Of a stretch of 64,000 bases of DNA, positions 1 through 11,609 are shown piece by piece. The stretch is from NCBI GenBank assembly GCA_964017235.1, contig OZ024929.1, positions 28,455,464-28,519,463 of the forward strand, in the 5' to 3' direction. Numbering within the stretch: position 1 is the stretch's first letter; each line of letters opens with the position of its first letter. A program made the position numbers and the translations under genes. Source of the stretch: Sabellastarte sp. h YS-2021 (lineage: Eukaryota > Annelida > Polychaeta > Sabellida > Sabellidae). Below the pieces are notes generated by a model. The model was not told the DNA's origin. It was given only the letters and a program-made list of their open reading frames with translations, and did no database searches.

Positions 1-639
1 AAGCACTAGAACCAGAGTTAGTGATATTTTCACGGAATGGAAGTAATTCTCAAGTACAATCATCATTGGATAAACTTAAAAAAACTGATGAAGAGTTATT
101 TCAGTTGTAGCATATCACCATCAGTTTAGGTGATGAAGTTCTTTTTCATGAAGAAAAAGTATTCAGCGGGGCAAATGTGTGTTCTTCGTAGAATTTAAAC
201 CCTTTCAAAGAAAGAAGAGGAGCACATATTAATTTCTAAACTTCAGTATTTCAGGTGTTTAGATCACACAATTATGTCTTCAATTTTTTTATTGTTTGGT
301 CAGTACAGTAATTGTTGACTCACAAAAGGATTGTAAATAGAGTTGTTATTGCACCCAATGTAGCAGTTAATGTATAGCAACATATATGTCAGACTGTTTT
401 ACATAAAACATATTGCCAGATTCTGACATCTGCATGTAAGTAATAATGGACCAGAGAAATTATATAATAGTTATAAAATAATGAACAAAATATTCGCAAT
501 AGGATATATTTCTTGGCAAATTGTTTCTTGGGATTTATGTTAAAAATATATGAACAGAGAGTCTCTATCCTGTTTGTTGTTGTATGCTAAATATTAGCAG
601 TTGTTCTTTTAGATTAAGCCTGTTATTATGGTGCTAATA
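1..639. other. AT-rich non-coding stretch
   Basis: No open frame of useful length, no splice-consistent exon chain and no repeat pattern that I can name is visible here. It is treated as intergenic or intronic DNA. Confidence 0.5.
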
Positions 640-1117
640 CCCCTTTCACACTACAGGCGGTATCTCGTGCGGTTATAGACGTTGGACAAAACGCTCCTGT
701 TCTTCAACTACTGTCCGAGATTCATACAGCACTTTGTGATACAGTGTCGATGGGTCCATTACTTTGCACGTTCTATGGAATGTTTATAATTTCTCCCTCT
801 GAATTCAGTAACGTGGGCTTGCGCAGATGATTTTGGGAAGGTGTGGTCCACAGTGTAAATAAGGTTGTGATTCAGTCGTCTTGTAATATGGTGACATGAG
901 GTGAGTTAAGGTATTGGACGTTTCGCCACTGTGTCACAAGGTCACATGCAGATCTCAGAGTAGTTGAAGGACGGGGGTGTTTCACTAAATGCCTATAACT
1001 GCGAATTACACCGCCTGTTGTGTGAACAACTCGGACAAAATGGGGCAACCTCAGAGGCGGTTCGGCCGCCGAGTAAAACTTCTAACCCGGGACATACTGC
1101 CTGTAATGTGAAAGGGG
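640..1117. mobile_element. MITE with CCCCTTTCACA terminal inverted repeats
   Basis: The left end reads CCCCTTTCACACTACAGGCG and the right end, reverse-complemented, reads CCCCTTTCACATTACAGGCA, so roughly 20 terminal bases are inverted copies with two differences. The body is 478 bp and has no coding capacity, as expected of a non-autonomous DNA transposon. I cannot see an unambiguous target duplication, so the superfamily is left open. Confidence 0.7.
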
Positions 1118-1799
1118 CATGATTTGTATTTGTTGAAATATCACTTAGACATATATTTGGTTACAGCCAGATATTTGAAATGGATTTTAATATAGTATCA
1201 TTCAAAAACAGTCATCTCATATATGGGTCAGGGTCTTCAGGAGATATGTGACTGGTCATGAAATAATAGACTACCCTTTGCCTTCCTTCATATGACATAG
1301 CATTAAGGGGAAGTTGTATCAAACAAATGTCTTATGAGTATAATATTTCTAAGGATACATGTATATTGCTTTTAATATCATCAAGCTACTGCTCTAAAGA
1401 TGCTTTCAGATGTGAAACTGAAAAGCTTTCAAATATATATGTGGTGTGTGGGTATATCTGGGCAATGGCAAAAAGCTTATTGTTTTGGTGACCCCCATCG
1501 AGACTCTTTTTAGCCATGTTTTAGAATAATTTTGATTATGGTTGTAAAGACACACAATGGAGGTGGCCATTTCCATTTGCAAGGAACTTGAGAAATATAT
1601 AGTGTTGATTAGTGAGTTCATGGCCCTTGTGTGCCGTTGCATCTGACATGGACCAGACAGGGAAAAAAATCCCATTGGTTTGGGATATCAAAACAAATAG
1701 GAAATCATGGGCTAGAAATTTGTCTATGAGGTCAGATATTTTTGGGCCCCTGGAATTAGTCTTATTCAAATTTTTTTATTCAAAAGTATAAACTGGAAT
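1118..1799. other. Non-coding stretch, nothing recognised
   Basis: Two short minus-strand open frames near 1406-1769 overlap in different frames and show no domain or codon pattern. I see no repeat or RNA gene here. Confidence 0.45.
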
Positions 1800-2905
1800 A
1801 ATTAAGCGTCCCTGAAAGGGCGCTTATTTGTTTTCGCCTCAGTTTCCTCGCCGCTGCCGCCCCCACCGCATTATGGTCTCCCTTGAATATCTCCCTCATT
1901 ATTAGAAGGTTTCAAACCATATTTGGCAGTTATATACCTTAGGCGTGGGAAAATTTTCAGCATGCTTAAATTTGACCTTTGACCTTTATGAAGGTCACAT
2001 GATCAAAAACTATTTTTTGAAGTACACAAAGCTGATTAGATTTTGGGAGCAATCCCTTGAAAAATGTCTCATTTATCATTGATTTTCTGACACCTTCCGA
2101 TCTGAAAGCCTTAAATTTAGGCCAACCCCCCTATTATCTTCTTAAGTATTGCATTTAGAGCTATAAAATGTACTGGGAGGTAATAGGAAACCATATGTGG
2201 AGAGTCTAAATAGCCGGTCAGTTTTACCCCACGGCCCCCCCCCTTATGGGTCAAACTGGGGTCATAAAATAGCTTATTTTGAGTTTTTGCCTTATATCTC
2301 CTTTATTGTTGCTTTTATAGCTTCAGAACGTATTAAGAGGTATTGGGAAAGCATATATGGAGAGTCTAAATAGCCGGTCAGTTTTACCCCCTGGCCCCCC
2401 CTTATGGGTCAAACTGGGGTCATAAAATAGCTGATTTTGAGTTTTTGCCTTATATCTCCTTTATTGTTGCTTTTATAGCTTCAGAATGTATTAAGAGGTA
2501 TTGAGAAAGAATATGTGGAGAGTCTAAATAGCCGGTCAGTTTTACTCCCCGACCCCCCCCTTATGGGGCAAACTGGGGTCATAAATAGCTGCTTTGGAGT
2601 TTTTCCCTTATATCTCCTTTATCGTTGCTTTTATAGCTTCAGAATGTATTAAGAGGTATTGGGAAGCATATGTGGAGAATCTAAATAGCCGGTCAGTTTT
2701 ATCCCCCAACCCCCCTTTATGGGTCAAACTGGGGTCATAAAATAGTTGCTTTGAAGTTTTGCCTTATATCTCCTTTATTGTTGCTTTTATAGCTTCAGAA
2801 TGTATTAAGAGGTATTGGGAAAGCATACGGTGCAGCTTTGTGTATTCTTAGCTTTACAGCATGCTTATTAAAACCACAAAGCATTTTAAACTTTAAGGGA
2901 CGCTT
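1800..2905. mobile_element. Hairpin-ended element with a 157-bp tandem array (AAGCGTCCCT ends)
   Basis: The left end at about 1804 carries AAGCGTCCCT, a three-base loop and AGGGCGCTT, a near-perfect hairpin. The right end at about 2895-2905 carries AAGGGACGCTT, the inverted copy of the left end. Between them, from about 2185 to 2830, is a tandem array of four to five units of about 157 bp, each containing GAGAGTCTAAATAGCCGGTC and a C-rich run followed by TTATGGGTCAAACTGGGG. No protein is encoded. The plan (terminal hairpin, tandem core) recalls Helentron-derived or pearl-like non-autonomous elements of molluscs; that placement is inference. Confidence 0.65.
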
Positions 2906-4683
2906 CGCTTTTGTTAGCAAAAACATTCCTCTAGTTTACTATTAAAATGGTATAAATATCTTTATTTGTAGTTTAAATAGAATAGAATAGGAAAAAACCA
3001 CATAAACAATTTCTTTTTCTGAATCTCAGCTAGATGGTGAATTTACCCTATAGGCAGGGGTTAAAGTCGTCCCCTGTGCCATCTGGGCAGCGGCAGCGAT
3101 GATCGACATAAAGTTTGTGGTTGTTCCTGAGCCTCAACCCATGCATGGATTTTCACCAAATTCTCAGGACATGTTTACCCCAAGAAGTTCTAGAGCTCAT
3201 AAAGTTTTGGGGGGTATCTGGGAACAACCATTGCCATGGCAAAACCTTTAAAATTTGTGGGTCTTAAAATTTATGGGTGTTCCATACCCTAAACCCATGC
3301 ATGGATTTTCATCAAATTTTCAGGATATGTATACCTCAAGAACATTTAGAACTGATTAGGTTTTAGGGGGTATTTGGCAACAGCTGTTGCAATGCATCAC
3401 TTTTAACACTTTTTGTTTTTAAACTAATTAATTTAAAAGGGTATACTATTAAACTCAAGTGTATTTTATTTTTAAATGCCATCTATGCTAGAGCAACTGT
3501 TGCTTCATAATAGACCTCCATCTAGATAGACCGATACCTTCCTGTCATTAAAAGAAATCCTCACCTCATGAATGAATAAAATATGAATGTTTTCCCCCTT
3601 TCTTCAACTATATGAAAGTTCTTACACCTGACATTATCTCATGGGTTCTGTATACTTCTTACAACTGAAGTTGTTTCTCAGATATTCCCAAATCTAAATG
3701 TTGCTGCCCATGTACCTGTTGGCTAGGGATCTTGCCTGCTGAGGCTGGCTGCATTTTACAAATATTTTAAGGATTACTTTACCCACCAATAGAAAATATA
3801 TATCACTAGTAATGTATCATCAGAATGCTTCTGGTTTTATGATATTGAAAAAATCCCTCCAAATATTAGAGGAAATAATGTCATATTATTTGCTTCTTAC
3901 TAATTTAATTGTATCAGCTGTCTCAGCAAATATTCCAAATATTTCCATTTCAATAGAAGTGACAGAAGCAACAGCACTTTTTTCCGCAAAAAGATCTAAA
4001 TTATATTTTTATTATGCTACTATAAACTTCCCTAGATTGTGGTGGGCATGAGGGGACTGAGATAGTCTGCAGCACCACATCTTTCTTTCTTGTAGAAATA
4101 GTGAGCCAGAAAATATACTATATGTAGTACCAGTGCCAAAAGATATTGTTATAGCTTTGAATCATTTTTTGCCAAAATATTGCGTAAAATTTACAGATGA
4201 TATAACTTTGATAGATTTAATGTGAAATGCTTCCATTTTAAGAAAATGTCATTGTTGGAAATGTCTTTTCTTTTGCACAAATACTTCAAATGAATTTGAT
4301 TTAATAGTATATTTTTTCATATCACTCACTTGTAAATAAACATGATGTGTTCAGTTAGTTTGGCAATTTAAGTTTACTTATACAGCTGTAAATTCTGGCA
4401 AACGACATTATAAATCTCTTTGTTTTAATCATTGTACAATAAAAAATTATGCTTTCATTGACATGTTTGTTTTTAGGTTAGTAATACTATGTAATATTTA
4501 TACAGAACTACACCGGATTTGTTTTGCATTAAAGTTTGTCTTTAAGTGAACTAATAATAGGACATTAAATAATGTATTTTATATGAGTAGAAATTAGTGT
4601 TTTTAATTTCTTGAAAAAAAAAATAATATGAGTAACTCATTGTATATTGTGGCTTATATAATTTCACTTTGAGTAATATATAG
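2906..4683. other. Non-coding stretch
   Basis: No gene is supported. The only structure is the two-unit direct repeat listed separately near 3137-3420. A 79-codon open frame at 3812 has no recognisable features. Confidence 0.45.
3137..3420. repeat. Two-unit direct repeat, about 156 bp per unit
   Basis: ACCCATGCATGGATTTTCA occurs at about 3137 and again at about 3293, each followed by similar text (CAAATTxTCAGGAxATGT, then CCxCAAGAA). Unit spacing is about 156 bp. It is preceded by a GC-rich stretch, GGCAGCGGCAGCG, resembling the microsatellite step seen beside the hairpin-ended elements. Confidence 0.55.
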
Positions 4684-5745
4684 TTAAGCGTCCCGCTAGG
4701 TACACTTGTTTGTATATGGGAGAAGCGACTCCACCGGCAAGCGACTCAGCCAGATCCGCATTTTCTTTTCACAATAGCTTTGCAGTCATAAGGCAGATTC
4801 TTTTCATATTTGGCAGGTGTATGCAGTACCCCTGGGAAATTTTTCTGAATATGCTGCAATGATATATTCACCAATCAGAGAGGTCACATGACCAAAAATG
4901 CGTTTTTGGAAGGGCATCCTTGTCTGGATGATAACTTATGAAACATTTTATCTATCCACCTGAAATTTAGCAAATACCTTACTCATGTAAAGATCCGGGC
5001 GCCATTAAATTTTAGCAGGGGTAGGTTAAGAAATAGCTGAGTTATTGATGATTAATTAAGGATAACAATTTTCTTAATGAGTAAGACACAAAACTGCTTG
5101 TATCTCCTTAACCGTATGAGATAGAGCGATTTCGTCAAAATTTTCGACCCACAGGGTATCTAAACTAACTACTCCAATTTTCCAAAAAAAATTTCCCCTC
5201 CTCAAAAATGGCGGTCATATTCAATTTTCGAAGTTTTAACAAAAAAATGCAAAACACAAAATTGGAAATATAGGCTCATAAGGTACACATGTAGAACAAT
5301 TCTAAGTGATATACGAGTACTTTTTGAAACCATTTTCTTCATAAAGTAAAAATTTACTAGTGGGATTTCGGCAAAATGTTTGACCCACAGGGTATCTGTG
5401 AAGACTACCCTTTCCAAGTTTCAACAAATATTTCAAGCGCCAAAATTGGCATCCATTTGCAAAACACAAAAATGCTTGTATCTCGAAAACCGTGCTAGAG
5501 AGAGCAATTTCAACGAAATTTTTGACCCTCTGCTGAGTAGCTTACCCAGTTTTCAAAAAAACTTTGTTCTGCCAAAAATGGCGGCCATTTTGAATTTTTA
5601 TTTTTTCAAGTTACATTTCATGAGTGATGAGCAAATCATTGTCACTCTTTTTGGTGGTTATTTTAATAAATATTCATGGATTTGTACAGAAAATTGTACA
5701 GTAACCGCTCACATTAGACTTTTTGTACCAAAGAAACTTTCTTAG
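4684..5745. repeat. Decayed relative of the AAGCGTCCC hairpin family with diverged tandem units
   Basis: The left edge AAGCGTCCCGC matches the left edge of the 1800-2905 element, and both share CATATTTGGCAG about 130 bp in. From about 5080 to 5600 there are diverged repeats around the phrases CTTGTATCTC..AACCGT and TTTGACCCACAGGGTA. The same phrases occur at 10,470-10,525, just left of DIRS element A. Short open frames here (5202-5417, 5380-5745) fall inside the repeat and are not genes. The right boundary is uncertain. Confidence 0.45.
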
Positions 5746-6284
5746 TCCATGCTTTACTTGCAGCTGGTAATTATTGGCCAATTTTGTGCCAGATTTCAGT
5801 CAGTGGGCATGCATTCTTTCAGCAGATTTCATTGGATGGGTGTCCATAACCAGGTGAGGAAGTACTTCCAAGTATATGTGGTTTGTTGAAAATTGGAGAT
5901 CTGAGGTTGGATCCAACAAACTATGTGAAAGAAAGTTACTATAGATTACAGGTACTGATTTATCAGCCAATATCAGCCATTTTCTCTTTTTTTTTTTTTT
6001 TGTTGAAAGGAAGATTCAAAGACAAATTAGAAAGTTGTACTGAACATAAACATTTTTAGACAGAAAGGAAAAAATAATGATAGCACATACTGGCAAAATA
6101 TTAAATGCATGTGATCAATATCTGCCATAAATCTGGAGTTCTCATGCTGTCTCTTAAAATGAAGTAAATTTCAACAGGTTGATTCTAATGTGGTAAACTG
6201 GCTGTCCTTAAATATTAATCGGTCTTGAAAATATTCAAAATATTCTTTGTCACTTTTTCCGTGTATGATATGCAACATAGGGTG

Positions 6285-6794
6285 TGGACATGAACTGTAA
6301 TCTTGCAGAACGTTATAAGTACTGTGTTATTGTTGGAAATAATGGCTTTCCATTTTAGGTGTAACTTTGTAATCATTTCATGTACCCGATTATTGTCTGG
6401 AGAAAAGCGTTATTGTATAAGAATAGCACAGAGTAAGTAAATTGTTCCATATTCTGGACATGAACTGTAATCTTGCAGAACGTTGTAAGTACTGTGTTAT
6501 TGTTGGAAATAATGGCTTTCCATTTTAGGTGTAACTTTGTAATCATTTCATGTACCCGATTATTGTCTGGAGAAAAGCGTTATTGTATAAGAATAGCACA
6601 GAGTAAGTAAATTGTTCCATATTCTGGACATGAACTGTAATCTTGCAGAACATTATAAGTACTGTGTTATTGTTGGAAATAATGGCTTTCCATTTTAGGT
6701 GTAACTTTGTAATCATTTCATGTACCTGATTATTGTCTGGAGAAAAGCGTTATTGTATTAGAATAGCACAGAGTAAGTAAATTGTTCCATATTC
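6285..6794. repeat. Tandem triplication, 170-bp unit
   Basis: Three adjacent copies begin at 6285, 6455 and 6625 (TGGACATGAACTGTAATC). The spacing is exactly 170 bp and I can see only a handful of substitutions between copies, so the triplication is recent. Each ends with AAATTGTTCCATATTC. No open frame runs through it. The 170-bp period is close to nucleosome repeat length, as in many satellite monomers. Confidence 0.9.
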
Positions 6795-7175
6795 TAATCA
6801 CTAGGGTATATTAATTTTGACACCTTGATATTGATGTAGCAGCAATGATTGTGACATATTCACTTTATAACATATCCCTTGTCTCTGCTTATCCTGTATA
6901 TTTATATACAAGAGTGAAGACTCACCAATGTTAAAATAGGACTACATGTATGTAGCAATTTCATTAGATCATTTATGCTGCAATATCTACTTTAGTCATC
7001 AGAAATAATTTAAGACATTTCACTATTCACTAAAAACAGGTATGAAATGTAGACATTATTGTTATGGTATAGAGATTCAATATTTTTAAGAAACAACTTG
7101 ACTTCCTTCTGTGGTTTTTTTTTCTGTTGTATTTGGCTTTGAATAGTAAAACAGGAAAACTTCCCGAATGACATA

Positions 7176-7330
7176 TAATCTAATCTAATCTAATGTGGAC
7201 TTTTATAGCGCTTAATCTCCATGACTGATAGACTCTAAGGCGCATCTAAACATAAAGCAAGGCAGTTATCGTTAATAAGGGACATAGCCAGGTCGTACCA
7301 AGGAGACACAGATGTGACGGGACACATACA
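7176..7330 (-). mobile_element. 3'-end relic of a CR1/L2-like LINE
   Basis: TAATC pentamers are followed by GGACTTTTATAGCGCTTAAT and, further on, GACTCTAAGGCGCA. The same phrases occur at the 3' end of the much longer LINE copy at 54,655-56,730, in the same orientation relative to the simple-repeat tail. This is therefore a severely 5'-truncated copy of the same or a sister family, inserted on the minus strand. Only the 3' untranslated part remains. Confidence 0.75.
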
Positions 7331-7929
7331 GAAAAAATTTATCATGAATGAAGATAACAATATTATACGAGTGCTTAGCACAAGTTTTATGTTGTTAATC
7401 CTCATGAGTGATGTATTTTTTTACTGTATATATCTGATGAGGGATGTTTTACTTTTATTATCCACCATTTTGTACGAATTATGGGTTAAATAAGGTGAAT
7501 ATGTTATGAGAGAACATGAAAAAGGCTGTCAAAAAGCATGGGCAGCAGTGAATATAAAAACTTCAATCTATAACTTGTGATATCTCCGTCATTTCTGCAT
7601 GGAGTTTTATGCAACAAACATAAGCAGAAGCGCTATAGGAAGACCTTTCTAATGATATACATATTTGTAAATTACATACTTTCTCAAATATTGTTGAAAA
7701 AATGAAAGTTATTCACACTCATTATCCATAGTACCGGGGTGCCGATGTATACAAAAAAAATACATCCCGGTCTGTATTTCCCAGTATTTAGGGCAAATGC
7801 GTCACATGATGGATAATAAATATGTTTATGTTTAATGTAAATTGTACAAGTATCCCTGTAACTGTGATGACATGTTATTATAAATGCCTCCATTTTCATG
7901 TCGTTTTGCTTTTATTTCTTTGTTTTTAT
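7331..7929. other. Non-coding stretch
   Basis: AT-rich sequence with no recognised gene or repeat. Open frames on both strands (7684-7899, 7822-8034) overlap each other and the repeat to the right and are judged chance frames. Confidence 0.4.
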
Positions 7930-8800
7930 TACCCCACAGCCCTTAAGGGCTGTCGGGGTATTGTTTTCACCCATGGTGTCCGGATGGGCGGGTGGCGAGA
8001 AAAGTTTGTCCAGGCTGTATCTCAGAAACCGTAAGGTGTAGGAAGTTGATACTTGGTAGAAACATTGGTTAGGATGTGTAGGTGTGCAACGTCATGGTCT
8101 GACCTTGATTTGACCTTGCCGTAGTGACCTTGAGTTTGAAAATCTTGTCCGGGCTATATCTCGGAAACTGTAAAGTGTAGGAAGTTGATACTTGGTAGGG
8201 ACATTGGTTAGGGGGTGTAGGTGTGCAACGTCATGGTCTGACCTTGATTTGACCTATGACCTTGCCGTAGTGACCTTGACCTATAAAATCTTGTCCGGGC
8301 TATATATCGGAAACCGTAAGGTGCAGGAAGTTGATATTTGGTAGGGACATTGGTTAGGGGGTGTAGGTGTGCAGCGTCATGGTCTGACCTTGATTTGGCC
8401 TTTGACCTTGTCATAGTGACCTTGACCTTTAAAATCTTGTTGCACCGTTGGGTCTGTCTTTTGATGCAGATTAAGCATTGTTAAAGTCATATTAGAATTT
8501 ATTAAGAATTTTACTTTTATAACTTCCCATTGTAACAGATGGAATTTCATCAAAGTGAGCAGAGATTTTGCTCCAACACCACACATAGGCATTCATTGAA
8601 TGTATTACCACTTCTGTATGCATGGTAATATTCAAAATATCTAAACCATAATTCGGCCATGCAGATGTAGATAAAGAGTGTTGTAATGTTTACTGATTAA
8701 TGCTGTCATCTTGTTATTGAATTATTTTCTCTATTTAAACGTTGTTTGGACCTTTATATAACTGACAGTGCTCTGAAAGTATCCTGAACTTTGTACTGAT
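7930..8800 (+). mobile_element. Hairpin-ended repeat, CCCCACAGCCCTT family, 140-bp units (copy 1)
   Basis: Positions 7930-7960 form a near-perfect palindrome: left arm TACCCCACAGCCCTT, right arm AAGGGCTGTCGGGGTA, with one bulged base. Downstream lie units of about 140 bp, each with CTGGGCTATATCTCGGAAAC-like text, GGAAGTTGATACTTGGTAGG and TGTGCAACGTCATGGTCTGA, then runs of TGACCTTGA and TTGACCT. The right part, CTTTATATAACTGACAGTGC near 8755-8780, recurs in copy 2 at about 22,912-22,935. The right edge is not sharply defined. No protein is encoded. Confidence 0.65.
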
Positions 8801-9900
8801 ACAGTACTTCTATATCTCATGGTGTTAAAAATATTTTCCTAGGCTGTGGGGTACGGGCATCTCTGATGCTATTTTTTCTTCCCCTATCAGGCAAACTTTC
8901 CTAGCCATATATATTTTGTGCAAATCTGATGAAGCTAGATGCAATATTATAATTTGTTGGAACATCTTAATGATTTTCAAACAGTCAACTATGGTGGCCA
9001 TTTTCTTTTCAAAATGAGGCCAAAATTTTTTACAAACATGCTTTCATAGCCAAAACATTCTCTGTAAATTTGATGAAAATATCTTTAGAACTGAATGATA
9101 TGTAAATATGTATGTAAAAATGTGACATACACACCGAAGGCATTATCCCCTGGAATTTGACCAGTGGGATATAAAACATTGCAATCCAAAGGAAAAATGA
9201 CGTTAAAAATCAGCACTAAATTCTAAACGTCAGTCCATTTTTAAATGGTTTCTGCTTTTCTAAATCCTTCTCTTCATTCCAGTGGACAAAGTGTGTTTTT
9301 TAAAGTTTTCAAACCTGTGTTTTTATTTTTTAAAAGCATTTTCTAATGGAATTTTTATCATTACACAGATAAACATTCATAGTAGCAGCTGTTGTCATTA
9401 CACCAATCTTGATGCCTTGATAAGTTCCAGCAAAAGTATGTTATACCCATGTTCCATTGGCTATCTTTAGTGGTGACTGGTTACTGAAGCCACTGTTGCC
9501 AGTTGCTGATTTCATGCGTGACACTATTTGTCAGTTAATTTATAGCAAGAAAATTAATGTCCACAAATGACCATAGAGAAATATGTTCCATGTACTCTTC
9601 AGGATTGCGCAACCCTAGACTTATTACTGATCTTGTGTGTGACTGGACATATTGGTTGAAAGCCTGGTCATACAGCCCTGGTGACAATCTGTACAGGACA
9701 CACAATGGTTGCTTGCAAATTTCAAGATTCGTAGAGAATGGGGCATGATCACCACCAAAATATACTATGAAAGGGTATAGTCACCATTTTCGTGTTTAAT
9801 TGTTACATGCAACAACATTTAAGAACAAAGGTAAATCTGTGGCAATTCTTGAATGACTGATGAGAATTCAGCTGCTGCTACAGATCCATATGTTGATATT
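8801..9900. other. Non-coding stretch with faint repeat similarity
   Basis: No gene is seen. The phrase around 8990-9020 (GTGGCCATTTTCTTTTC followed by AAAATGAGGCCAAAA) resembles 49,520-49,550 inside element E, so part of this stretch may be an old hairpin-family core. Open frames at 9282-9470 and 9557-9748 have no recognisable features. Confidence 0.4.
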
Positions 9901-10555
9901 ATCTCCCGCCCGGCTCGCCGGCGGGAGATTATAATTTGCACCATGTGTGTGTGTGTACGTGCGTGCGTGAGTGTGTCACGCAGTTTTCTCTGAAACTACT
10001 ACAGTTACACATTTTTGGTAAATTACTTATCCTAATGAATTTTTACGCTCTTCAATATTTTGGGGGTTTGGTGAACTTTGGCCTACTTTTGAGTGAGTAA
10101 TAGCACTTTTACCTAATATAATTATATGACTTATAACTCTGAAACTCTTGCATTTAGAGTATTTTGTTCCAATATGTTGTTCAGCTACTTTCGCCACAGC
10201 TACAACATGGTCAGTAGTTTGGAAGTGTATCTCCATAGCTAAGTGAGTAATAGCTACTTTGTCAATTTTTAATGATAACCATAACGAGTAAATGGCTTAT
10301 ATCTTCAAAAGTATTGCAGCTACACAATTTCTCTCAAATATATTGTTCATCTACTTTTTTGTGAACTGTAACATACGGTATTTAAGTTTCACAACTGTTG
10401 TTCAATGTACAAGTGAGTAATGGCTACTGTATTGCTACTTTTAGTGAAAATGTGAAAAATCACAAATATCTTGCAAACCGTAAGAGATGGAGTGATTTTG
10501 AGCGAATTTTTGACCCACAGGGTAGTACAAGATCATATGCTAAGGGGAAAATTTC
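9901..10555 (+). mobile_element. Hairpin-ended repeat, CTCCCGCC family, with inverted copy of the 155-bp minisatellite
   Basis: Positions 9901-9929 fold as ATCTCCCGCC[C]GGC / GCCGGCGGGAGAT. This is followed at once by a GTGTGTGT/GTGCGTGCG microsatellite. The body from about 10,080 to 10,420 is the reverse-complement relative of the 155-bp units in element E (58,906-59,740): both contain, in opposite orientation, the phrases GCATTTAGAG(T/C)ATTTTGTT and TAGCTAAGTGAGTAATAGCT. The last 100 bp carry CCGTAAGAGATGGAGTGA and TTTGACCCACAGGGTA, shared with 5.1 kb. DIRS element A abuts the right side. Confidence 0.6.
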
Positions 10556-10861
10556 ATTTTATTGCGTTAATACATCCTATCCAATGGACAATTGCTTTAC
10601 CAGTCGGCGCGACCGGTCCCGCCAAATGACAGAAAAAGTCATCCTGTATAAACTACCGGCAGGACCGGTCACGGAGTGTACATTCACCGGGCGTCGCCTC
10701 GTGCATACTCCCTGTCTAGACAGGATGACGTCATTGCGTCTTTTTCGTTTGGCGCGTGGAGTGTACAGACATGTTTTTGTAAAGTGAAGATATTTGAAGA
10801 CAACTCACAAACTTTTATATATTTTTCATTTCCATCTTAATATTTGGTGTTCAAGATCATT

Positions 10862-11388
10862 ATGGCGTCCCCTGGTCAAAGAAGAGGGACTTGTGGCCAC
10901 GCAATGGCACTTTTTGAGTCTCATTCAAAGTGCGCGAGATGCCATGATAAAGGTTTAGGGCAAGACCCATGTGTTGAGAAGAAACCTTGCGAAATCTGTG
11001 ACAAGTTCACCCTGGAGCAGAAATCTCAGCTGGCCACCCCCACATACAGGGCGAGGAAAGAACACCAGAAGAAGATTAGCTCCCTCTCCCCACTCTTGTA
11101 GATCCGTCTACAGTCACTGTCTTGGGGCAGGTCGAGAGTGGGAAAGGTGATCCCAGTGATAGAGGCGAAAGTACACCTAAGAAGAAAAAGACCTCTCACA
11201 AATCACCCAAGAAGACTGCCAAGTCCAGCAAAGCTCCAGAATACCAGTCTGACCAGACTGACCTGAAGAATCTTGATAAAAAGTGGTCCGATAGATTTGC
11301 TTGTTTAGAGGCCCTTTTCCTGTCAAAGACTTTCCAGCTCCTGGTGGAACCAGTTCAGAGCTCCAGTGTGGTGGTCTCAGACAAGCCC
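10862..11388 (+). pseudogene. DIRS A, gag-like region, left part
   Basis: This encodes the cysteine-rich start of a DIRS gag-like protein (pattern of paired cysteines with CARCHDKG and PCEICDKF), followed by a lysine-rich stretch. It is the left part of the gag region of element A, ended by the insertion of element B. It is a fossil fragment and not a host gene. Confidence 0.7.
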
Positions 11389-11609
11389 TTTTTTTATTGC
11401 ATAAAAACGTACTTACATAATCCCAACAAATGCTTACGTGACCTACCGTTCGGTCAAGGACACAGACAATGTGTCTCACCATTTTTTATTACTGAAAGTA
11501 CACACGTAAACCCCAGGGGGCACCTGCTGGAGGTTATATCTCCACTGTAAGTTGCCATTCTAATTTTGACCGCCGTGAAGTGCACACACGTTCTTTTCAG
11601 CGACTCAAG

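Noticed and set aside
5380-5745. A 121-codon plus-strand open frame
   Set aside because: It lies across diverged repeat units (CTTGTATCTC, TTTGACCC) shared with other repeats and has no independent support.
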